A DNA stretch of 24,043 nucleotides from Chara braunii. Taxonomy: Eukaryota > Streptophyta > Charophyceae > Charales > Characeae. Each line of letters opens with the position of its first letter. Position 1 is the stretch's first letter. The notes beneath the pieces are model-generated. The model ran no database searches. It worked only from the letters and a program-made list of their open reading frames with translations, and was not told where the DNA came from. The DNA is taken from contig BFEA01000188.1 in NCBI GenBank assembly GCA_003427395.1, forward strand, positions 2,499,274 to 2,523,316, given 5' to 3'. Made by a program: the position numbers and the translations under genes. Positions 16,384-24,043 of the stretch are shown here, piece after piece.

Positions 16384-17701
16384 CATCGACTGACCAGTTA
16401 TGCAGTAAGGGCTACGATTGGCATGAATGGGCGTTTTTTTTTTTTGCTGGTTGCTCTTGTCTATTGGTGGGGAGCTTCACCTGCTGGAAACGGGGCCAAC
16501 ATCGCATAAGAAAATATTAGAAAACAACAATTGCATACCCCGCCCGCATTGATTGCCCTGTTACCAGGGAAATTATATGAGCGGGCAAATACGTGAATAT
16601 ATGGATCCCGCCTTCTATACAGGCAGAACTGATAGTACTATAGAGACCATGAACAACATGGATAAACGAAATGTAGAGGGGTTCTGCCTTCCCAAAGTAC
16701 ATGTTCTTATTCGGTGGGTAGTAAACAGATTGTATGTGGAAGCGTAGCATATTAATTTTAGGTTTTTTTTGTTTTGTAGATGATTGCCTTTTTTTTGTTT
16801 TGTTTTGCGAGGGTTTACCCCTCGGCATAAGGCCCTGCAGCAGGCGCGTGCCCGCCCTAAGTGAAGGCAGCCCCCCCGAATCTCAATGTGCCATGAACTC
16901 GTCAATTTTTGCAAATCTTGGTGGACGCTAGATAATTGCCACACGCAGTTGGTTACATTCGCTTTGCTTGTGAGAATTGCAAACATTCGTGAGCCTTCTA
17001 GGCTCTTCTAACAACGTGGTCGAAGCAGGGAACACCGCACGTTTGTGCCTGGGTGGTTGGGCATGCCTGACCAATTCGGTCCCAGGCCACTGTCTGAACG
17101 GGCCTGGGTGTAGACACTTTGGCCCAACGTGAAGCTAGAGAGCACACGCTCGTCGAAGTCCACCTGCAAACCGAGCGAGCACTTTCTACATAGGAAAGAG
17201 TGTCAAGGAGAGGACATTCGGCCAGTGGCTGATGCAACCGGCAGCGCTGCTAGAGCGTGCGCAAACAATTTTTCACTTTTTCCAATTAGACTCTGTCGGC
17301 GATCAGAAAGAGAACAGGCTGTCACGCAGAATTTTGTTTAACTTTTGGAATAAATAATTGAATAATTAATGTAAATCCCTTCATGTTGAGTGCATCCGGC
17401 TTCGAGCGAGACCCTTCAATTGCAGTCTACGCCGGTTCCCGGTCTTAGGAACTTTTAATTGTGATTCGGAACAACGAATGTGATTATGCGAATAATAACT
17501 TAAAATAAAATATATAGCACATCATGATTGCATAATTTTAGGAATTTTGAGAACTGTGACACGATCAGGAAAGAGCCTAGCGTAAGACAATGCAAATGAA
17601 ACAAGATCAAGACTGCCTTGACTCAAGGCAAAGACAAAATGAATGAGAGAAGATGATAAATCGTAATAATATGAGAAAGTACAAATGAAAATACATGGTT
17701 A
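16384..17701. other. Unassigned region right of the telomere-like array
   Basis: Contains T-runs (about 16434-16446, 16789-16797) and small chance frames on both strands. I recognise no protein, RNA or element. The last 200 bases are A-rich. Confidence 0.4.
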
Positions 17702-18484
17702 TCACTCGTCAATGTCCTCACTCTCCCGCTCAGTTCTCATCTTCAATCTCTCATTTGATTGTGCATCTCTAGCCATGTCTATGTACCTCTTGAGATTGTG
17801 GCCCAGAGATGTAGAGCCACCTAAAGCCCATGAGTTCTGAATAGGTCCCTCAAAGACTAAAGATTATAAAGTCAAGCATAGCACAAAACTCCTCCCACAG
17901 AGTAGGACGGTATGGTCTGGAAAAGATCCCTCGTCTGAGATGTCGGAACTTTGAAGGTTCAGTCACCGCCTCATAATCAATCTCTGCCGGTGAGACATAC
18001 CTCGTGACCATATCAACCAATTCACCCCAGTAAGAACCAACGATGAGGTAGAAAGGGACCGGAGGCCTAGGATAGTAAGTGTATAACTTAGGACCAAAGC
18101 TATGAATCAACTTTGTTTCCTCCTGAAACACCCTTGCTCTCTCCTCAACATACCGGACTGCTGTAACCCAAACTGAATCGAAATGCCCATGAGTCTCTTT
18201 CCCCTTTTTCACATAGATCCTTAAGTCATGGATAGTTCTTTTTCTGCAAACTCAATGAGGACCATAGAGATTGACAAATCTTCTTGCTTGAAACCAACTG
18301 CACTGACGTATTGATGATGAAAAACATCCTCGGAAGCAATCCTGTTGAGGTTGGTTAAGATTATCTGCTGAATTGAAAAGATGTGATAACACTCATATGT
18401 TGATATGAATACTGAAACTGATCCGATTGATGAAAAATTTAGATTGAGAATAATAGGAGGAATGCTGATAATAATTTCTCTCAC
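17702..18484 (-). pseudogene. Unrecognised protein-coding remnant with two frame changes
   Basis: Reading leftward, three stretches look like parts of one protein. First, about 18484-18238 ends ...QEDLSISMVLIEFAEKE. Second, about 18237-17860 in a shifted frame contains HGHFDSVWVTAVRYVEERAR, YTYYPRPPVPFYLIVGSYWG and RPYRPTLWEEFCAMLDF. Third, about 17858-17702, back in the first frame, contains GPIQNSWALGG and LGHNLKRYIDMARDAQSNER and ends SEDIDE before TGA. The middle part has no ATG start. Rich aromatic and charged composition and coherent continuation across the frame changes argue for real coding ancestry. I do not recognise the family and see no catalytic motif. Frame changes could be mutations, assembly indels or tiny introns. 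Confidence 0.5.
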
Positions 18485-19655
18485 TGAATGTCATTAATGA
18501 AAGTGCTGATTGATTAATACCGACCCAAGAAACTGACTGGAAATTGACCAAGAAAAATAGTCAACCCAGATTGATGGCCACTGTTGTCCACCTTGACGTG
18601 AGCAATAAGAACCGGACTGAGCTCAAGAAAAGAACTTATGAGACTTTCTCGATCTTTGTCGACGATTATTTGCTTATATTACTGTCAATGATGCTATTGG
18701 ACACAGAAAAAACGACTGAAGTTTGTTAGTGATGATATTGTTGATGATATAGGTATTAACTGGTGCTTGCCACAAAACTGAACGTGAATGATCTGACTGA
18801 TATTTGCAGAGAGTTCAAGAAAATGTCACTTCCTTCTAAGCCAATTAAGAGTTGATGACTTCTCTAACTCTTAGGACGGTTCCAACTGATGAGAGTGTAC
18901 GGTACAGTCTTCCATCAGCTCCATGGACGTAGAATGTATACTCAATAAATCCGTGATGATTCCTCCCTCTCCGGATCGCAAGATCTCTGATTATTTTCGT
19001 ATAAGCTTCAACCTCCTCGATTAATTTACTCTCTCAGCCTTCTGTTTTGTCCCCGTAGAGAGTGCAGGATATTGCGAGAGTATTCTTGCTTACCATCTTA
19101 CTTTTCTCATACGAACCCTTAAACTCAAATGGTCAAGGTAGGATAATGCTTGTTAGACGGTCATGAATCCTCAAAGGTAAAATGCAAAATTTTGCCACAA
19201 ATAGTTCTCGGCAAATACCTTGCTGCGATTGATCCACTCGTGAGAACTTTGCTGCAAGCAACTTACTACTGAGGTTGTCACTGCTTAGTGTCAAGTCTTT
19301 CTTTGAGCTTAAAATTGTTTACATAAATGTCGGGTCTACAAACTTAGTTAAGTCTGCGCTTTCCTTGATTCAATGGCAGCTTACGAAATATAGTCTGCAG
19401 ATAGCTAACGAGCACTGTTCTACAGACAGTTCATGATTTTGGTCACAGAACTCTGGTCACATAACTCCTTGAAGTTCGAGTTTGAGCCCAAATCCTCTGT
19501 CTCTGATTCTGTGAGCTCAAGTCTGAGTTAAATAGCTCCGTTGTTTCCAGTCAGTGAGCGCAACTCTCGATGGGTATGAACTTTGTTGTTGCTTGTAACT
19601 GTTCGCAAGTTCTTATTCCATTGTCCGTTCTTTGAAATAAATCCGTTTCCATTCC
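18485..19655. other. Unassigned region
   Basis: No domain-bearing frame on either strand. TGATTGATGA/GACTGA-like short motifs are frequent around 18360-18880 but do not form a clear array. Confidence 0.4.
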
Positions 19656-19780
19656 GAGCTTGGTCTCTGAGAAAAGACTCTGAGTCTGATCCCTAGCCAG
19701 ACCGAGTAAAGTTCTTTCGAGCTTGGTTTCTAGAAAAGACTTTGAGTCTAGTCCCCAGAAAGATCGAGTAGAGTTATCTG
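19656..19780. repeat. Two tandem ~63-bp units
   Basis: GAGCTTGGTCTCTGAGAAAA at 19656 and GAGCTTGGTTTCTAGAAAAG at 19719 begin two units that both continue GACT(C/T)TGAGTCT, CCC(T/C)AG and GACCGAGTA/GATCGAGTA. The local duplication is diverged. Confidence 0.8.
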
Positions 19781-20090
19781 ATTTCGACTAATTTTGACTT
19801 ATATTTGCTTAGGTGATAGAATGGGTTGACACATGTGATGAAACGAATAATAAATATAATATTGCTAAAACTCTCTTGCATTTGAACACTCAGACGAGGC
19901 CTTACAGTCCACGACCTTTGCACGGGTACGCTGCAAAGTAACACTAGCCTCACATATGTGTTTGAGTAGAAAAAAAGTCATTTAATACAGCGGATAAACG
20001 AAAATTAAAGCAAAAATATTACCATTTGACTAAAACAACTAAAAGACAATTATCACAGTAAACCATGTTCTGGTTCACTCGATACAGTGG

Positions 20091-20450
20091 ATTGCTCGCT
20101 AAGTACCTTATTGACGGGGACGAATCATAAGACGGGTTTGATAATAAACGTCGAGTTATCGGTGCTTATTAGTTAAAGTTGTAGTATGTCATGTAAGCCG
20201 GTTGTCCTCTTATAGGAGACTGTTTAAAAAAACAAAATAATAATAATAATAATAAATATGGATAATTACCCTGTTGATTCCTACACTTTGTGTGTGTTGG
20301 ATTGATGAGCAAAAAACGACGTCTTCTAAAGAAGATTGCACATTTGCTCGCTATCACAGAAGGAAGCGTTGAGGTCTTAGTGTCAGCAACTGGGTACTCT
20401 CATCATTACGCTTGCTTGCAAATCTGATCTCTCTATCTAGTGTGTCCAAT
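20091..20450 (+). repeat. Left arm of a ~360-bp inverted repeat (satellite-family unit)
   Basis: Runs from TTGCTCGCTAAGTACC to GTGTGTCCAAT. The reverse complement lies at 22108-22470. It contains one ~245-bp unit of the family found at 22206-23690 (GCAACC/GGTTGTCCTCT, a TAA microsatellite, GGATAATTACCCTGTTGATT) plus ~100 bases (20352-20450) present only in the two arms. Confidence 0.9.
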
Positions 20451-20455
20451 TAACA

Positions 20456-20460
<5 letters not shown>

Positions 20461-20547
<87 letters not shown>
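20461..20547. repeat. (CT)n-(CA)n compound microsatellite
   Basis: CT run 20461-20506 followed by CA run to about 20547, immediately left of the adapter sequence. Confidence 0.97.
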
Positions 20548-20548
<1 letters not shown>

Positions 20549-20572
20549 CATCTAGATGTGTATAAGAGACAG
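20548..20572 (+). other. Nextera/Tn5 mosaic-end adapter remnant (assembly artefact)
   Basis: AGATGTGTATAAGAGACAG at 20554-20572 is identical to the 19-bp Tn5 mosaic end used in Nextera libraries. The preceding ACATCT makes the palindromic centre ACATCT|AGATGT seen in mate-pair junction adapters. It is not native sequence, and bases on either side may not be contiguous in the genome. Confidence 0.95.
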
Positions 20573-20573
20573 A

Positions 20574-20702
20574 CTCTGCTCAATGCCGACCGGGGGATCC
20601 AACGGGATATCTCTAGGTGGCGGGCGCCAAGCATGCCCAGGAAGGTACATGAGGCCAATGGGGATTGAACCCAAGACCTCCTGAATGCCACTTGCGTTCC
20701 TT
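20574..20702 (-). repeat. Possible truncated tRNA-derived SINE
   Basis: On the minus strand, GGTTCAATCCC (plus 20661-20671) matches the Pol III B-box consensus GGTTCRANYCC. The A box expected ~30-40 bases upstream would fall near the N at 20703 and the CA run, and is not visible. The downstream ~90 bases are GC-rich and unique. The fragment is cut by the adapter on one side. Confidence 0.4.
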
Positions 20703-20703
20703 N

Positions 20704-20740
<37 letters not shown>

Positions 20741-20885
20741 GCACACACACACACATACATACACGCACATGCACACGCACACGCACACACACACAAACAC
20801 ATTCACACACGCACACACATTCACACACCCACCCACCCACACACACACATACACACATTCACACACACACGCACACACGTACACT

Positions 20886-20935
<50 letters not shown>

Positions 20936-20945
20936 CACACACACA
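20704..20945. repeat. Long degenerate (CA)n array
   Basis: About 240 bp of CA repeats interrupted by CG, TT and CCCA variants, preceded by N at 20703. His/Thr and Cys/Val frames are artefacts. Confidence 0.95.
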
Positions 20946-21190
20946 TACTAATCGTCCTTGCAAAATAACAGTACTATTTTTTCTTTTTTTTTCATTCGTT
21001 GATTTTTTCCTTATTACACAACAAAAAAAAACAAAAAATACCTAAAATCGAAGAAGACATAACTGCCAACCAAAAATCCCCCCTAAAAAAAACTACTTTT
21101 GTTTTTGTTTTTTGTTGTTAATTTCTCCTCTCCGTTTTTTATTTTTTTTTATTTTAATAATTCTTTTAAATTCATTATTTCCTTTAAAAG
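20946..21190. other. A/T-rich low-complexity spacer
   Basis: Alternating A-rich and T-rich runs. No feature supported. Confidence 0.5.
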
Positions 21191-21194
21191 AAAT

Positions 21195-21376
21195 TTAGGG
21201 TTGTAGGGTTTGAAAAACCCTACAACCCCTTTTTTTTTTTTTGCCTATCATTTTCGACGGGGAAAATCCGTGAAAAACGTGGCCGCTATGCGGCTGACCC
21301 CAGCCGCGGATGCGGCCATGAACTCGNCCGCCCTCCGAGCTTGACCCCGCGGCCGCAGCCGTGGGTGATACATAGC
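21195..21376 (+). repeat. Hairpin module, copy 1
   Basis: Begins with a perfect 14-bp stem (21198-21211 with 21215-21228, 3-base loop GAA) followed by a T-run, then GGGGAAAATCCGT, GTGGCCGC, CCCGCGGCCGC and GTGATACATAGC. All these blocks recur in order at 21578-21745. An N lies at 21327. The hairpin plus T-run mimics a terminator, but in a eukaryotic nuclear context this reading is unsafe. Confidence 0.8.
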
Positions 21377-21577
21377 ACACACCTACACTCGTGAACTTTT
21401 ATTTTCGTTTTTTTTCTTTGATTGATTGATTGACACCCCCCTCCCCCTCGCACGCACACACACACACATACACAACCAAAAAAGAGAAAAATAAAAATAA
21501 TGTTTTTTTTTTTTTTTTTTTTTTGCAGTTTTTTTTTTTTTTAATACCAAAAAATATGCGATCCGTAAAAAAGCAAA

Positions 21578-21745
21578 AAAAGGTTGTAGGGTTCGGAAAA
21601 CCCTGCAACCCCATTTTTATTTTTTATTTTAGGTTTTATTTCACCGGGGAAAAATCCGTAAAAATCATCGTCGTGACTTCGGGGCCGCAACCACAAACGT
21701 GGCCGCCCGCCAAATTTGACCGCACGGCCCCGTGATACATAGCCT
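21578..21745 (+). repeat. Hairpin module, copy 2
   Basis: Direct repeat of 21195-21376. Stem 21582-21593 with 21599-21610 (12 bp with one G-U), T-rich follow-on, CGGGGAAAAATCCGTAAAAA, GTGGCCGCCCGCC and GTGATACATAGCC. Between the copies are a short CA run and A/T homopolymers. Confidence 0.8.
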
Positions 21746-22107
21746 TCAAGAAGTTTAAATGTAAAGTGTGGTTGATTTCTTCTCCTCTATCTTCCTGTCT
21801 TTGTCAAGCATCAGGCGCAGTGGTCGACGTCATCTTTATCCTCATACTCTTGTCCACTACTGCAAGTCTTCCTCGTGGAGGATTGCTTATGCATGGAACC
21901 TGGTGCAGTTTAAGAGAACCTATAGTTTGGGACCATGAGGTGGTTGCTGGAAAGTGCAGGAGAGTGACATATATGGGCAAGTCGAACATCTATAAAGTGC
22001 ATATAAGCTTTGACCCATGAGACACGCGTGAACTACTAACCTCTTTTTTTTTTTTTCCGCAGTGCTATTACCACATTAATTCTCATTCGAATCTTCGAAG
22101 TATGTTT
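21746..22107. other. Unassigned spacer with one forward frame
   Basis: A forward frame at 21766-22020 (84 codons) has a hydrophobic stretch near residues 20-35 (VVDVIFILILLS) and is followed by a T-run. No family recognised. It could be chance or an exon fragment. Confidence 0.3.
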
Positions 22108-22470
22108 ATTGGACACACTAGATAGAGAGATCAGATTTGCAAGCAAGCGTCATGATGAGAGTACCCAGTTGCTGACACTAAGACCTAAACGCTTCCTTCT
22201 GTCATAGCGAACAAATGTGCAATCTTCTTTAGAACACGTCGTCTTTTGCTCATTAATCCAACACACACAAAGTGTAGGAATCAACAGGGTAATTATCCAT
22301 ATTTATTATTATTATTATTAATTTGTTTGTTTAAAAAGTCTCCTATAAGAGGACAACCGACTTACATGACATACTACAACTTTAACTAATAAGCACCGGA
22401 GACTTCGATGTTTATTATCAAACCCGTCTTATGATTAGTGCTTGTCAATAAGGTACTTAGCGAGCAAAGG
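22108..22470 (-). repeat. Right arm of the ~360-bp inverted repeat
   Basis: Reverse complement of 20091-20450, from ATTGGACACACTAG to AGTACC/GGTACTTAGCGAGCAA. Its inner end faces the hairpin modules. Its outer end merges into the tandem array starting at 22206. Arms differ by scattered substitutions, so this is not a simple assembly mirror. Confidence 0.9.
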
Positions 22471-23690
22471 TGCAATCTTCTTTAGAACACGTCGTTTTTT
22501 GCTCATCAATCCAACACACACAAAGTGTAGGAATCAACAGGGTAATTATCCATATTTATTATTATTATTATTATTATTATTTTTTAAAACAGTCTCCTAT
22601 AAGAGGATAACCGACTTACATGACATACTACAACTTTAAGTTTTTAACTAATAAGCACCGAGAACTCGATGTTTATTATCAAACCCGTCCTATTCAACCT
22701 ACTAGTCTGTTTATCAACTTTTCACCGAATAAGAAGCGAGAAATGGTCACAACGTCCGATTTCACTAGGAGAAAAACCCAGGAAGCTACGAAACGCAAAG
22801 TGGTGTGAAGAGGAAAGGAAGATAAAAAGAAGTCAGATTGGGGTTGAGTGAAAGCATAAATTCTTATCTGATTTTTCGATTGTATCCTGACCAGGTAGTT
22901 TCTTAAACTTTGGTTGGCTATCTCTTTCCAAGTCAATCAATTTATAAAGATGACCCTTAGCAAGCAAATGTGCAATCTTCTTTAGAACACGTCGTCTTTT
23001 GCTCACCAATCCCACACACACAAAGTGTAGGAATCAACAGGGTAATCATCCATATTGATTATTATTATTATTAATTTGTTTTTTTAAACAGTCTCCTATA
23101 AGAGGACAACCGACTTACATGACATACTACAACTTCAACTAATAAGCACCGAGAACTCGATGTTTATTATCAAACCCAGTCCCCGTCAATAAGGTACTTA
23201 GCGAGCAAATGTGCAATCTATTTTAGAACACGTCGTCTTTTGCTCATCAATCCAACACACACTGAGTGTAGGAATCAACAGGGTAATTATCCATATTTAT
23301 TATTATTATTATTAATTTGTTTTTTTAAATAGTCTCCTATAGGAGAACAACCAACTTACATGACATACTACAACTTTAACTAATAAGCACCGAGAACTCG
23401 ATGTTTATTATCAAACCCGTCTTATTCAACCTACTGCTCTGTCTATCAACTTTTCACCAAATAAGGAGCGAGAAATGAACACAACGTCCGATTTCATTAG
23501 GAAAAAAGCTAAGGATGGTACAAAACGCACAGTGGTGTGAATAGGAAAGGAAGATAAAGAAAAGTCATTTGAGGTTGAGTGAAAGCATAAATCCTTATCT
23601 GAGTTTTCGATTGTATCCTGACCACGTAATTTCTTAAACTTTGGTTGGCTATCTCTTTCCAAGTCAATCGATTTATAAAGATGACCATGC
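22206..23690 (-). repeat. Higher-order tandem array of short and long units
   Basis: Units start at 22206, 22459, 22959 and 23200, each with (A)GC(G/A)A(G/A)CAAA(T/G)GTGCAAT. Units 1 and 3 are short (253 and 241 bp); units 2 and 4 are long (500 and about 490 bp), carrying an extra ~245 bp. The short-long pair therefore repeats twice, with a ~745-bp period. Each unit includes a TTA microsatellite and GACATACTACAACTT. The extra part of long units contains a conserved minus-strand peptide (IDLERDSQPKFKKL.GQDTIE) around 22840-22950 and 23575-23680. Confidence 0.85.
22694..22950 (-). pseudogene. Conserved minus-strand coding-like segment in the long unit, copy 1
   Basis: Two adjacent frames encode GHLYKLIDLERDSQPKFKKL, then SDKNLCFHST, and further left SFPLHTTLRFVASWVFLLVK and FGEKLINRLVG. 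Matching peptides occur at 23426-23690. Conservation between two diverged units hints at former protein coding. I do not recognise the family, and the frame breaks here near the QSDFFLSS region. Confidence 0.3.
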
Positions 23691-23818
23691 CTGAATTTGA
23701 CCTCCTTTCCTTTGCCAATATCCAACTTCCTTGTCTCTATCGAACGTCTGTCAGCCAGTACCCCGCACGACACTTTCCCTCTCATATTGATAATAAACAT
23801 CGAGTTCACGGTGCTCAT
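23426..23818 (-). pseudogene. Conserved minus-strand coding-like segment in the long unit, copy 2
   Basis: A single open frame of ~130 codons includes GHLYKSIDLERDSQPKFKKL, SDKDLCFHST, SFPIHTTVRF and SLFGEKLIDRAVG, parallel to copy 1. Its first ~45 residues (to KEVKFRH) come from non-repeat sequence and overlap the inverted repeat copy at 23787. It may be a remnant of a mobile-element protein, but no catalytic motif is visible. Confidence 0.35.
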
Positions 23819-23995
23819 TAGTTAAAGTTGTAGTATGTCATATAAGTCGGTTGTCCTCTTAGAGGAGACTGTTAAAAAAAACAAATTAATAATAATAATA
23901 ATAAATATGGATAATTACCCTGTTGATTCCTACACTTTCTGTGTGTTGGATTATTGAGCAAAAGACGACGTGTTCTAAAGAAGATTGCATATTTG
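23787..23995 (+). repeat. Inverted copy of the short satellite unit
   Basis: Runs from TTGATAATAAACATCGAG to AAGATTGCATATTTGC. It has the same orientation as 20091-20450 and is opposite to the array at 22206-23690. It forms a long inverted pair with 23200-23420. Confidence 0.88.
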
Positions 23996-24043
23996 CAACG
24001 TGGGGCGGGGTTTGCGCAACCCCAATCCACTTCTGAAAACCCC

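Noticed and set aside
18870-18910. Second hammerhead core (ACTGATGAGAG at about 18876)
   Set aside because: No GAAA with a closing stem follows at a plausible distance, and stems I and III do not form.
20437-21045. His/Thr-rich and Cys/Val-rich frames
   Set aside because: They translate CA repeats and the adapter; a LLYTSR-type peptide is the translated adapter.
21198-21240. Rho-independent bacterial terminator
   Set aside because: The shape fits, but the window is eukaryotic nuclear DNA, the structure is duplicated as part of a repeat module, and no operon is near.
22694-23818. Calling the conserved minus-strand frames a named transposase
   Set aside because: No DDE, RT or nuclease signature is visible, so only a coding-like remnant is reported.

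Overview
The window looks like nuclear DNA of a green-lineage eukaryote. It is repeat-laden, almost free of long open frames, and rich in (CT/GA)n, (CA/GT)n and A/T tracts. It carries a degenerate array of the plant-type telomere motif CCCTAAA and the first exon of a gene resembling plant XB3/XBAT-type ankyrin-RING ubiquitin ligases. A retroelement of the Chlamys-like (N-terminal GIY-YIG) Penelope type points to a streptophyte or green alga. A charophyte such as Chara is my best guess, by inference only. Single N bases, and a perfect Tn5/Nextera mosaic end at 20554-20572, show that this is a draft short-read assembly with at least one suspect join.

Layout. 1-5348 holds degraded Penelope-like elements (PLEs). 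Fragments of upstream copies lie at 93-368 and 744-929. Two direct repeats (820-1180 and 5037-5348, constant offset 4217) act as pseudo-LTRs around one decayed element. Its parts run RS-rich N-terminus, coiled coil, SAP-like helix pair, GIY-YIG nuclease, Cys/His motif, reverse transcriptase. The nuclease precedes the RT, the permuted order. 5348-7100 is microsatellite-rich with tandem duplications, hairpins and G-box-like CACGTG motifs. 7100-9530 contains a complete-looking hammerhead ribozyme (8227-8285) whose 3' arm starts a 111-bp tandem duplication, and a 50-bp-arm inverted repeat (8714-8828). 9530-10712 holds alternating purine/pyrimidine DNA and a GT/GA compound microsatellite.

10870-11046 is the exon with an N-myristoylation/palmitoylation signature and a GT donor. 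No later exon was recognised, so everything to the right may be a long intron or unrelated. 11047-15000 holds tetranucleotide repeats, SINE-like A-tailed units, a GC-rich repeat family shared in inverted orientation with 5560-5672, and a polypyrimidine tract. 15420-15941 is a fold-back MITE-like element and 16053-16383 the interstitial telomere-like array. 17702-18484 (minus strand) is a frameshifted, unrecognised protein-coding remnant.

20091-24000 is built from one repeat family. A 360-bp inverted pair (20091-20450 and 22108-22470) flanks the adapter-bearing segment and a duplicated hairpin module. A higher-order tandem array of alternating ~245-bp and ~495-bp units follows (22206-23690), ending with an inverted copy (23787-23995).

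Only the ankyrin exon looks like a live host gene. The rest is mobile-element debris, simple repeats and one plausible catalytic RNA.
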